Of a stretch of DNA of 23,562 nt, positions 8,294 to 15,162 are shown piece by piece. The translations under genes and the position numbers were made by a program. A model generated the notes under the pieces. That model did not search any database, was not told the origin of the DNA, and saw nothing but the letters and a program-made list of their open reading frames with translations. The stretch comes from a virus: IMG/VR virus record IMGVR_UViG_3300044619_000207, positions 1 through 23,562 of that record. The stretch is one strand, 5' to 3'. Each line of letters opens with the position of its first letter. Position 1 is the first letter of the stretch.

Positions 8294-8937
8294 CAGAATC
8301 CTTTCCAAAATCTATTTGATCCATAGTAATAAGGCAGTCTGTTTACTGCGTTTTTGTCGTTTAGAATGTTTCGTCTCTTGTCTGAGACGTCGTTTGCTCT
8401 GGCTTTGATACGGGAGATCTGCTCGTCTTGTGAGAGAACCTGATCAATCGTTCTATCTCCCTGTACAAGCATTTGATATCTACGCATTGCTCCGTTTAGT
8501 ACGGCTCTCTGCGTGGTTGTATCAAGCTGCTCCCACCTCAATAACGCAATGATCGACACATAGTAATCCTCTTGAGTCCAGATATCCTTGTCCTCCGTCA
8601 TGTTGTATAACCGAGGTGGTTCATCTTGAGAAACCCTAGCTACGATTAGCTGGCGATCTTCCGTATAGTGAGATGACATAAGAGATGCTTCAATGATACC
8701 GAGATAATCCATGTTTGGATAGCCAAGGATAATCTTTCCGTTGGCACCTGGCTGAAGCTTCTTGATGAATTTGTTTTCTGCAATTCCTCTTGTCTGATGT
8801 TCCATTGACATCTGATCCAATAGGAACTCTGCAATACCTGTATCAATGCCTGATGCTTCTTGAAGGTCAGCTACCAAGCTTTCCCCCGCAGACAGCATCA
8901 TCATGTTAACTGCATCTAGTTTTGATAAATATCCCAT
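8293..8937 (-). CDS. Tail tubular protein A (gp11-like adaptor, 214 aa)
   Basis: Gatekeeper ring that joins the portal to the nozzle. The N-terminal pattern YLSKLDAVNMMMLSAGES and SGIDTGIAEFLLDQMS parallels T7 gp11 ('ELSAVNDILASIGEPPV...ARRILNKIN'), followed by RGIAENKF, then SQDEPPRLYNMTEDKD and a helical C-terminal half ending in YYYGSNRFWKGF. Length 214 compares with 196 in T7. The reading frame extends 16 codons further upstream to 8985, but that extension crosses the poly-T of an intrinsic terminator. ATG 8937 has AAGGAA seven bases upstream and begins the conserved domain, so it is the better start. It is the first gene after the capsid terminator, as in T7. Confidence 0.9.
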   Translation of the reverse strand: MGYLSKLDAVNMMMLSAGESLVADLQEASGIDTGIAEFLLDQMSMEHQTRGIAENKFIKKLQPGANGKIILGYPNMDYLGIIEASLMSSHYTEDRQLIVARVSQDEPPRLYNMTEDKDIWTQEDYYVSIIALLRWEQLDTTTQRAVLNGAMRRYQMLVQGDRTIDQVLSQDEQISRIKARANDVSDKRRNILNDKNAVNRLPYYYGSNRFWKGF

Positions 8938-8944
8938 AGATGAT

Positions 8945-8950
8945 TTCCTT
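8945..8950 (-). promoter_or_regulatory. Ribosome-binding site fixing the tail tubular A start
   Basis: AAGGAA on the minus strand, seven bases before ATG 8937. It supports the shorter gene model and puts the terminator hairpin upstream of, not inside, the coding sequence. Confidence 0.7.
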
Positions 8951-8967
8951 TCTGTTTGGGGATAATG

Positions 8968-9000
8968 AAAAACCCACTCCCCCACTTAAGGGGGAATGGG
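8968..9000 (-). terminator. Intrinsic terminator after the capsid gene (T7 T-phi position)
   Basis: On the minus strand CCCATTCCCCC (9000-8990), loop TTAAGT (8989-8984), GGGGGAGTGGG (8983-8973), then TTTTT (8972-8968). The stem has 11 pairs with a single U-G wobble in the transcript, and a U tract follows directly. It lies between capsid and tail tubular A, exactly where T7 has its phage-polymerase terminator, so it probably lowers expression of tail genes relative to capsid. Read on the plus strand, the hairpin would have a mismatch and no T tract, so the direction is clear. Confidence 0.9.
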
Positions 9001-9009
9001 CAAGTACAA

Positions 9010-9029
9010 TCACACGCTGGGGCATGTGA
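9010..9029 (-). other. Second hairpin upstream of the capsid terminator
   Basis: Minus strand TCACATGC-CCCA-GCGTGTGA: eight pairs (one U-G) with a four-base loop. In plus-strand RNA the wobble becomes a C-A mismatch, so the structure is designed for the minus transcript. There is no T tract, so it is not itself a terminator. An RNase III-type processing site or a 3' stabiliser for capsid mRNA is possible by analogy with T7, but unproven. Confidence 0.6.
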
Positions 9030-9095
9030 AGGAGATTTTGATCACCATACCTGCTAAGTGTCTAACTGAACAGAATAGTTCCCAACCTAAATCAA

Positions 9096-10472
9096 TTAGG
9101 CATATGGGAATGCGTCAGCAGCGGTGTTGACAACCTCGCGGGTCATGACCATGAGTGTACGCAAAGCCTGACGAGCCTTGGAGGCTGGTTCGCCGCCGCT
9201 ACCCGCGCCGACAACTGCCGTGCAGATATTCACATTGTTTGCTGGAACGCCACCAGTAACGAAGAAAAGATCTACGGTTGCCTTTGTTGAACCAACAATC
9301 AGAGCTTCAGTCTGGGTTGTAGCACTGGAAAGGGTGTTTGTGACGGTTGGCTTGACCAATACAGCGGCGCACTCTGGACGAAGAACGCCAGTACCAGCCA
9401 TCATGCTTGCAACGGTGAAGGTTGTGTTGCGACGAATGTCATCAACGGTATCAACCTTTAGACCCTGAAGCTTGAGAGCAGCGACTGCGCTTCTCTGGAA
9501 GAGAAGACCGCAGATACCAGCATCACCGAAGGTGAGATTATAGCGAGCCTCACCGATACCAGTTGTGTTTGCAAATGGGAGGTGGTTGCTCTTGATAATG
9601 CGAACACCCATGTACTCAAGTGAGTCTGTTAGGTTGTTCATACCCTGAGTCAACGCAGCGCCAAGACCGCCAGCGGCAGCAACACCACCAAAGAGTGGCT
9701 GACTATATACTGCGGTTGTGTCGGTTCTAGCAACACCAAGAGCGCGAATGTCTTGGAATGTTCTCGGGTCTACAGCAAGGTATACACCATCGGTTGGTGC
9801 GTTGATTTCCTGTAGGTAAACAACGAAATCTTCGCAAGCCTTGAGTGCCTCAAGTGCTGCGGCTGATCTCTGAGCGTTAGTAGAAGCCGATCTACCGAGA
9901 TCAAAGAAGAGTGGATTGATGAAGACTGGACCCGAACGAAGAGCTCTTGGATCTGCACCAACATAGATTGCTGGAGTACCATCACCATCGTAATTGGAGT
10001 TGTAGTTTAGATCCTCAGCGGCAGCGCGAGCAATATAAGCAGCGATCTGCTTATCGCGGGCATTGCCAAGGGTCATACCAGCCTGACGGGCAAGCTCCGA
10101 GCGGAACTCCCATTGGGTCTGCATGAGGTCAACATTGTCAATCTCAAAGTGAGCAGCGATTGGACGCTTGTCAAGCTTGATTGCAATGGTTGCTGATGCG
10201 CTGTCGGTAGTTGAACCAACAAGCTCAATACCCGCGTTCCAAGCAGCGTTCAACGCAACGGTACCCGTGACTGGGAACTCCATTGCAACGCCGCTTGAGA
10301 TGGTCTTTGAGTCAACAAGAGACTCAAACATGTTGTACTCGTCGTAAGCATGGATGGTTTCACCACTCCAAATGCTTAGCCAAAGCTTGTTTGCACCCGC
10401 GATTGGGCCAGAAAGGCCAGCAGCTACATCTGTTCTATATGGGAGATTGTCTGCCAAAATATTATCGGGCAT
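9096..10472 (-). CDS. Major capsid protein (T7 gp10-like) with C-terminal extension (458 aa)
   Basis: HK97-fold shell protein. Residues 30-75 (WSGETIHAYDEYNMFES, TISSGVAMEFPVTGTV) align with T7 gp10A 'FGGEVLTAFARTSV...SISSGKSAQFPVLG'. Around 105-150, HFEIDNVDLMQTQWEFRSEL parallels 'LIYDIEDAMNHYDVRSEY'. Near 320-375, GLLFQRSAVAALKLQGL and GTGVLRPECAAVLVKP parallel the T7 C-terminus 'MHRSAVGTVKLRDL...GHGGLRPEAAGAVVF'. T7 gp10A ends there (345 aa); this protein goes on in frame for about 83 residues, rich in Thr, Val and Gly and ending MTREVVNTAADAFPYA. AAGGAAT precedes the ATG. The scaffold gene ends ten bases upstream, and a hairpin and terminator follow. Confidence 0.95.
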   Translation of the reverse strand: MPDNILADNLPYRTDVAAGLSGPIAGANKLWLSIWSGETIHAYDEYNMFESLVDSKTISSGVAMEFPVTGTVALNAAWNAGIELVGSTTDSASATIAIKLDKRPIAAHFEIDNVDLMQTQWEFRSELARQAGMTLGNARDKQIAAYIARAAAEDLNYNSNYDGDGTPAIYVGADPRALRSGPVFINPLFFDLGRSASTNAQRSAAALEALKACEDFVVYLQEINAPTDGVYLAVDPRTFQDIRALGVARTDTTAVYSQPLFGGVAAAGGLGAALTQGMNNLTDSLEYMGVRIIKSNHLPFANTTGIGEARYNLTFGDAGICGLLFQRSAVAALKLQGLKVDTVDDIRRNTTFTVASMMAGTGVLRPECAAVLVKPTVTNTLSSATTQTEALIVGSTKATVDLFFVTGGVPANNVNICTAVVGAGSGGEPASKARQALRTLMVMTREVVNTAADAFPYA

Positions 10473-10482
10473 GTTTTATTCC

Positions 10483-11364
10483 TTATCGTAATGAATTGAA
10501 GTTTGTTCGTGACATCCGTAGTTCTACGGCCTGTCTGAATTTTGGATCGGACTTGAATCGTGGATCCGATCTCTCTGTGTAGAACTCAGCCTTGCTTGAG
10601 TACGGTAGGTTGTTGATTGCCGCATTAGTAGCAGAAACCCCAACCTTTGTACCAGCCCTAGCTGGTTCGTTTGCTGTTACCTTGCTGGATTGAGCAGCGT
10701 CGTACTTGCTCTTAAGACCCAGTAAGGTAACTTCCCATGAAGGTGTTGCAAGCGATGCGTTGATCGTAGCCTGTTCCTGCTTGGACAAGTTCTTGCTAGC
10801 CCAGTCAAAGACCTTGGCTAGCGTATCCTTGCCACCAACTCGGTTGGCTGCTTCTCCGTATGCTTGCTGTAGGCGGGCCTTCTGTCCCTGCATAAAATCA
10901 TCAATCACAAAGTCTGGGACATTAAGCTTGGCCTTGATTGCGTTACGGGATTCTGGTGTCAGATCTCCGTTAACGGTAAACTCGGTCGCATACTTTGCCC
11001 ACTCTTCTTGTGTCAATAGGTTTTGTGCTGCCTGTACAGGTTGCTCCTGCTGCTTATCGGGAATCCGAAGTTCCTCTGGAATCTGTGGAACAGGTTCCAC
11101 GGGTTGCTCCTGAGCTTTGGTTTCCTGAGCAGGAATCTGCTTTTTTAGTTCTGAGATCTCTTGTCGTGCCTTGGTGTATTCGCTTTGAGCTGACTTGAGC
11201 GCGTTAAACCAGTCACCAGCTGACTTGAAGTTTGCTGGGACTTGTACATTGTTTGCGTTTACATAAGTCTCGAAAGCCTTTGCCTCATTAGCAACGACAG
11301 GATCTTGTGCAACCGCTGATTGTTCAACCTGTGGTTGAGTCGTTGGTTCGTTTGTTTGTTCCAT
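10483..11364 (-). CDS. Capsid assembly scaffold (gp9-like, 293 aa)
   Basis: Position directly before the capsid gene, size (T7 gp9 is 307) and composition identify a scaffold. The N-terminus is Gln/Thr/Glu/Pro-rich and acidic (MEQTNEPTTQPQVEQSAV). Residues about 60-80 form a helix (YTKARQEISELKKQ). A Pro/Gln/Glu-rich linker follows, then a segment LLTQEEWAKYATEFTVNGDL with PESRNAIKAKLNVPD, and helices with YGEAANRVGGKDTLAKVFDW. The C-terminus (YTERSDPRFKSDPKFRQAV, ELRMSRTNF) is basic, as expected for the capsid-binding end. It probably works inside the procapsid and is expelled on packaging. The Shine-Dalgarno is weak (AGAAACAG), and the preceding gene ends three bases upstream, so coupled translation is likely. 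Confidence 0.85.
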   Translation of the reverse strand: MEQTNEPTTQPQVEQSAVAQDPVVANEAKAFETYVNANNVQVPANFKSAGDWFNALKSAQSEYTKARQEISELKKQIPAQETKAQEQPVEPVPQIPEELRIPDKQQEQPVQAAQNLLTQEEWAKYATEFTVNGDLTPESRNAIKAKLNVPDFVIDDFMQGQKARLQQAYGEAANRVGGKDTLAKVFDWASKNLSKQEQATINASLATPSWEVTLLGLKSKYDAAQSSKVTANEPARAGTKVGVSATNAAINNLPYSSKAEFYTERSDPRFKSDPKFRQAVELRMSRTNFNSLR

Positions 11365-11367
11365 TTT

Positions 11368-12366
11368 TTATTCTGTTTCTAAAGATTGATTAAAAAGTCT
11401 AAGTTTGTATTGACTGGACCCAGCTGTTCTTCTTCTAACTTCAGCCCCCACATAGGCAGCAAAGCCAAAGCTTGGTGGTTCTCCAGGAATTTCGCCACTG
11501 TCTGTTGGCGCGGAGTATATGAGGTTTTTAATAACCTTTTGAACTCCATCATCCATGATGAACTGCGGGCTATCTGTATAGCTACACGAAAAGACAACGC
11601 TGTTGTTGATTAGCCAAATTGCTGTTTTTCCAAAATCTTCGATTCTTATTTCAAGGTTTGTTTTGGATTGTACTGGATAGTTTGTATCTTTAAACAACAC
11701 TTCATTAAATGGTTTCGTGACACTGTCGGTCGTTGAGAACCAACGACAGCGCCAGTTTCCAAATGAGTTTGGTGTAAAGATACAACCCTTTTCGCAGTTA
11801 TATGTAGTTGGGGAAGTACCAGCTGAGTGGTTTCCATGAAACCCAAGAATAAGAGCATTGCTGTTCCACAAAGAAAAATCAAAATTAGCGACTTCTGCTG
11901 TGGCTTTGTATATAGATGTTTTGTAGCTGTAAGAAGTCCAAACATCCGCAGCTAGTGTTCCAAACGTTTCGTTTTCGTTTATAACCCTAGCTCTAGAGTT
12001 GTTTGTTCCAGCCAAGTCTGTACTTATTTCGATATATTGTGGATTTGTGGTATCGACAATCCCGTTAGTGGCAGACTGACTGAACATTGTATTGACGTTG
12101 TTTCCAGTCTGGCTATTTTGAACTGTGTATGAAACGGTATCTACTATTGTTTCTTTAATCCGAAAGGACATATCATAAGGTTTATTAGACCCGTTTAGGG
12201 TTAACAACCCATTCAATGTTTCTCTTGCTGCTGAAAGAGTTGGATAGATACCAATCAGTTTTGTTTTGTTTGCTTTAAGCAGTACGCCGTTTTTAGTAAT
12301 CAAATAATCAGCCGTATAAATACCTCTGATATCTGGCCTACATGTAGCTAGTCTTTCATAGGACAT
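11368..12366 (-). CDS. Beta-rich protein between portal and scaffold, possible lectin-like decoration (332 aa)
   Basis: I do not recognise a named family. Residues 1-60 form a small mixed region (YLITKNGVLLKANKTKLIGI). The rest is Ser/Thr/Asn and aromatic-rich and strongly beta. Residues 200-265 (SFGNWRCRWFST, SKTNLEIRIEDFGKTAIWLI, NNSVVFSCSY) follow the strand order of concanavalin/laminin-G-like jelly rolls, where 'L-x-I-x-x-x-x-G-x-x-A-x-[FW]-x-I-N-x-x-x-V' is common. GFAAYVGAEVRRR with KLRLFNQSLE closes the domain. No signal or membrane segment is seen. AAGGAAATAGATC precedes the ATG. T7 has no gene between portal (8) and scaffold (9), so this is an insertion within the head module. A head fibre or surface decoration binding glycans is the best guess. 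Confidence 0.75.
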   Translation of the reverse strand: MSYERLATCRPDIRGIYTADYLITKNGVLLKANKTKLIGIYPTLSAARETLNGLLTLNGSNKPYDMSFRIKETIVDTVSYTVQNSQTGNNVNTMFSQSATNGIVDTTNPQYIEISTDLAGTNNSRARVINENETFGTLAADVWTSYSYKTSIYKATAEVANFDFSLWNSNALILGFHGNHSAGTSPTTYNCEKGCIFTPNSFGNWRCRWFSTTDSVTKPFNEVLFKDTNYPVQSKTNLEIRIEDFGKTAIWLINNSVVFSCSYTDSPQFIMDDGVQKVIKNLIYSAPTDSGEIPGEPPSFGFAAYVGAEVRRRTAGSSQYKLRLFNQSLETE

Positions 12367-12377
12367 GATCTATTTCC

Positions 12378-13943
12378 TTAAACGCCTAAAGCATTTGTAA
12401 TTGTTTGCTGAGCCACTGGTGACTGTAGGGCCGTTTGAGTTGCTGAGCCAGCAGCCTGAGCCATAGACGAGCCAATGGCTCCAGCCGTGGTCTGTGCCGT
12501 TGCGTTTTGCATCTGTTGCATTTGCTGTGCGGCCTGTAACTCTGCTACTTCTTCTTCAGATTTAACCCACTTACGAGGATCAAACCCTAGAGACGTAATT
12601 AACTCTGACGCATAAGCATCCCACCTAAAAGTTGAAATAGCTTCTGGTGGCAAATTTCGTACCATTTCACCAAGCTGCATCAGTTTCTGTAGATCTGAAT
12701 CCCTGCTAAGGGCCTGTAGTCCAGTTAGTATGTGAACACTAAGGGTTCCGTCTTCATGAAAGAACTGCTCTTCAAGTTCTTCTTCCAACAAACCTTCTTG
12801 AAGCATTTGAACAATGCAACGTAAAACAATTGGTTCCATCATTGTTCTGGCTATGGCACTAAAAGCACCGCCAAGAACAGTCTCTAGTTCCGAACCAATC
12901 ATTCTTACTGCTGTTGCGGTCACGCGATCCCCGCTTGGAATTGCCTGACCCGTCATCAGAAAAGCCTGACCTATTTCTCTTCGCATTGTCTCAACAGCGT
13001 TGGCTGATGCCGAAATCTGAGGAGACATGGTAGCAGCTGGCGAGATCACGAAGACATCGGCCTGTCTTGCTGAAACAAACGATCCGTTTCTCATTGTCGC
13101 AATATCGTCTACTTCCGTTATTCCGCTGGGATCAATGGCAATCCAAAAAGCAGAAGCTGCTGCTAGACCTTCTATCTGAGATTTTGTATAGGATTCAAGA
13201 GAGATTAGATCTCCCATTATATCTTCGCAGTGAGATCGTGCATAGTTTTCTCCAGGAATAGAGAACCAGCGAAGAACCGCGAAAGGCGGAACAACAAATG
13301 TTCCATCTTCTACCAGCTCTCCCTTCGAGTTTTCTTTTGAGAAAGCCCAATTACCATCTTCTGTCTTTATGTACTGACAATAGAAAGTCTCAAACCCCTG
13401 ACGGTACTCTATAGATGATTGATCATACCGTATGTCGTCTGGATCTATCGGCTCATACTCAAGATGAATAACCTCAATAACTTCTCCCATTATGTCACGC
13501 TGAACCACATACTGATCTAGTCTGTAGTTTGTAAAGAAGTATCTATCGTCCACCATCATCAATACATCACCAGTGATTATTAGGTGCTGTAGTGCTTGAA
13601 ATGTTGACTCTCTTAGATTTGTGGATATCAGTTTCTTATAGACCTGATTTGCTGTACCTTCTAAGTAGGCGTTTACTTCATGCGGAGATTCTGACCCGTC
13701 CTTAAGCATGAACTTAAAGAACGGTGTATCGTTTAGAGGAATTAGCGCAGACAGAATACGAGAGGCTAGTGCAGTAACTCCTCTGCTTGCAACACTAGAG
13801 TATGGCTGTGGGAGGGATCTTCCCTCCTCCCACGACTCTGGTGGCAAGATTGTTGGAATGGTAATTTGAGAACACTGGCGCGCTCTATCTAGCTTTGATG
13901 TTCTATGAGAGTCTAACAGCCTAAAGCGTTCTCTTAGGTTCAT
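12378..13943 (-). CDS. Portal (head-tail connector, gp8-like, 521 aa)
   Basis: Dodecameric DNA entry ring at one capsid vertex. The N-terminus has LDSHRTSKLDRARQCSQITI, then PTILPPESWEEGRSLPQPY and VASRGVTALASRILSALIPL, which is the pattern of T7-type connectors (gp8 536 aa). The centre has VLRWFSIPGENYARSHCEDI and MGDLISLESYTKSQIEGLAA. Near residue 330, GQAIPSGDRVTATAVRMIGS and ELETVLGGAFSAIARTMMEP match the conserved 'RTAEEI...SELEDTLGGVYS' region. The last 60 residues are Ala/Gln-rich and likely face the channel or core. The start overlaps the previous stop (ATGA). Assignment is firm from sequence plus the portal-scaffold-capsid order. Confidence 0.93.
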   Translation of the reverse strand: MNLRERFRLLDSHRTSKLDRARQCSQITIPTILPPESWEEGRSLPQPYSSVASRGVTALASRILSALIPLNDTPFFKFMLKDGSESPHEVNAYLEGTANQVYKKLISTNLRESTFQALQHLIITGDVLMMVDDRYFFTNYRLDQYVVQRDIMGEVIEVIHLEYEPIDPDDIRYDQSSIEYRQGFETFYCQYIKTEDGNWAFSKENSKGELVEDGTFVVPPFAVLRWFSIPGENYARSHCEDIMGDLISLESYTKSQIEGLAAASAFWIAIDPSGITEVDDIATMRNGSFVSARQADVFVISPAATMSPQISASANAVETMRREIGQAFLMTGQAIPSGDRVTATAVRMIGSELETVLGGAFSAIARTMMEPIVLRCIVQMLQEGLLEEELEEQFFHEDGTLSVHILTGLQALSRDSDLQKLMQLGEMVRNLPPEAISTFRWDAYASELITSLGFDPRKWVKSEEEVAELQAAQQMQQMQNATAQTTAGAIGSSMAQAAGSATQTALQSPVAQQTITNALGV

Positions 13944-14269
13944 AGCGGCTTCTCCGCCTTAGCAGACATTCCCTTGCCCAAAGCCTCGTAGAAAGAAACC
14001 TTACCCATAGATGACTTTGGTTTCTTCTGCTGTTCTTCTTCCTCTTCCATTACTGCTTTCTCTGCTTTATCCACTGCCGCAATTCTAGCAGCTTCTTCAG
14101 CGGCGAGTCTTTCGCGCTCTGCTTCTGCTTCGCGCTTTCTTCTATCTTCTTCTTCAAGCGCGATTGCTCTGCGCTTGTCTTCTTGTTCCTGCTGAAACTG
14201 ACGCTCTTCGGCAAGCAGTTTTCTCTGCTCCTCTGCGGTCATTCCACCAGATATTGATGGTGCTCCCAT
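13940..14269 (-). CDS. Small highly charged helical protein before portal (109 aa)
   Basis: After a Gly/Ser-containing start (MGAPSISGGMTAEEQ) residues 10-85 are almost all Glu, Arg, Lys, Gln and Ala (for example EEEDRRKREAEAERERLAAE), giving a single long alpha-helix, then KKPKSSMGKVSFYEALGKGM and a short end. T7 has a small protein, gp7.3 (99 aa, tail assembly/host range), at the same place before portal; size and position agree but I see no sequence match. GGGAG lies upstream of ATG 14269, and the stop overlaps the portal start (ATGA). It may be a minor virion or assembly factor. Low-complexity composition makes homology searches unreliable here. Confidence 0.65.
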   Translation of the reverse strand: MGAPSISGGMTAEEQRKLLAEERQFQQEQEDKRRAIALEEEDRRKREAEAERERLAAEEAARIAAVDKAEKAVMEEEEEQQKKPKSSMGKVSFYEALGKGMSAKAEKPL

Positions 14270-14278
14270 TGTGTCTCC

Positions 14279-14845
14279 CTACAGAGGTTTCTCTGTGTAA
14301 GTAGCTTGTCTATAGGAACCCTGCTCAAGTTCCTCAAGCTGTTTCTTTTTGGTTAGCAAGAACTTTTGATTAGCTTCTTCATTTCTTTTTTGAAGAGCTG
14401 ACAGTTCTTGTTGTAATTTGGTTTCATAAGATGTTGATGCCGTTTGATAGTCTTCAAAGCTATATTGTCTTTCTAGTATAGCTTTAGCCTCTTGACCAAC
14501 AGCAAAGATGTTTCCACGCTTACTGGTGTCTTTCTTTAAGATATCTTCAAAAGACATTCTGTTTCCAAACCGATCCAACACTCTATAGACACCCATTGAT
14601 TTGTTCGTAATGGGGTCTATAAAAGATGGAAGAAAGGCTTTATTGTTTTCTCTCTTTGCTTTTTCGGCTGCTTCAAATCTTTTTTCCCAGCTTTGTTTAA
14701 GCTTATCAAGTTCCTTGCTTTCTTGTAGCATTTTTGCTTGATATGCTGCTGCTGTGTCTCTATAGAAAATACCAAGATTTCCTAGTTGCTCTTCCTTAAA
14801 AAGAGATTCTCGTAGGATAGCAGCCTTTGCTTTATTGTTTTGCAT
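14279..14845 (-). CDS. Coiled-coil protein of unknown function (188 aa)
   Basis: The product begins MQNNKAKAAILRESLFKEEQ. Residues 30-65 form a charged helix (YQAKMLQESKELDKLKQSWE), residues 68-125 a more globular region (LPSFIDPITNKSMGVYRVLD, RFGNRMSFEDILKK), and residues 130-175 a second coiled coil (YETKLQQELSALQKRNEEAN). No signal or membrane segment is visible. AGGAGAAGG gives a strong ribosome-binding site before ATG 14845. It overlaps the 65-aa gene upstream by 14 bases and leaves nine bases before the next gene. Lying in the block between RNR and portal, it could be an internal virion protein or head-assembly factor, but nothing in the sequence proves this. Confidence 0.65.
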   Translation of the reverse strand: MQNNKAKAAILRESLFKEEQLGNLGIFYRDTAAAYQAKMLQESKELDKLKQSWEKRFEAAEKAKRENNKAFLPSFIDPITNKSMGVYRVLDRFGNRMSFEDILKKDTSKRGNIFAVGQEAKAILERQYSFEDYQTASTSYETKLQQELSALQKRNEEANQKFLLTKKKQLEELEQGSYRQATYTEKPL

Positions 14846-15029
14846 TCGCCTTCTCCTGTAGTCTAATCACAGACTCAAGTTTGGCGACAAGATCCAGCTT
14901 ACCAGCTAAGTATGCCAACTCTCTAGCCAGCTGTTCACTGGTTTGATTTGGATCGTAGTTTGGATGCTGAACCCAGTCCTTCATTATCGGGATCCAGTTT
15001 GGGTCTAGATATGGAAACTTTGAGTTCAT
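14832..15029 (-). CDS. Small helical protein, unknown (65 aa)
   Basis: The N-terminal half is aromatic and Pro-rich (YLDPNWIPIMKDWVQHPNYD); the C-terminal half is a single amphipathic helix (TSEQLARELAYLAGKLDLVA). The composition looks like a genuine protein even though its first 95 bases overlap the C-terminal part of the 75-aa gene in another frame (+1). GGAA lies a few bases before ATG 15029. The helix with 'LAR-E-LA' resembles one in its overlapping neighbour (LARQLALYTQKIEKELNEL), so the two may be diverged relatives or interaction partners. Function unknown. Confidence 0.55.
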   Translation of the reverse strand: MNSKFPYLDPNWIPIMKDWVQHPNYDPNQTSEQLARELAYLAGKLDLVAKLESVIRLQEKANAKQ

Positions 15030-15162
15030 TTAGTTCCTTTTCAATCTTCTGAGTATAGAGTGCAAGCTGTCTTGCCAGACGGCCAAACTCTGCTGGTGAT
15101 AGGGGAAGTCCATTGTCTAGCTTTACCTGTAGTGCTGGTTCAATTGGATTATTTGTATTCAT
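14935..15162 (-). CDS. Small helical protein, unknown (75 aa)
   Basis: I start at ATG 15162, which overlaps the RNR stop (ATGA) and has AGGAGG about 12 bases upstream within the RNR C-terminus. A start nine codons earlier would lie inside the RNR gene. The product reads MNTNNPIEPALQVKLDNG, then SPAEFGRLARQLALYTQKIE, a helix of about 30 residues, then a low-complexity basic tail (GLGSASKLRSKSNQ) that is encoded over the 65-aa gene and may be weakly constrained. Soluble, no signal. The function is unknown; the position suggests coupling to RNR expression only in the sense of shared translation. Confidence 0.55.
   Translation of the reverse strand: MNTNNPIEPALQVKLDNGLPLSPAEFGRLARQLALYTQKIEKELNELKVSISRPKLDPDNEGLGSASKLRSKSNQ

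Noticed and set aside
8938-8985. Earlier start for tail tubular A (16 more codons)
   Set aside because: It would put the terminator poly-T and part of its stem in coding sequence and lacks the AAGGAA spacing seen for ATG 8937.
9092-9106. Short inverted repeat CCTAA/TTAGG over the capsid stop
   Set aside because: Five A/T-rich pairs with a five-base loop is weak and likely to occur by chance; not listed as a feature.
9010-9110. T7 10A/10B-like -1 frameshift extending the capsid beyond its stop
   Set aside because: The -1 frame is open for about 28 codons past the stop, but it has a stop within the last coding codons (over GCTGCTGAC), no slippery heptamer lies between, and an open stretch this short is expected by chance. 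The protein already has an in-frame extension.
14935-15029. Programmed frameshift joining the 75-aa and 65-aa frames
   Set aside because: The second frame is +1 relative to the first and I see no slippery or stop-dependent site. A separate ATG with GGAA upstream explains the second gene better.
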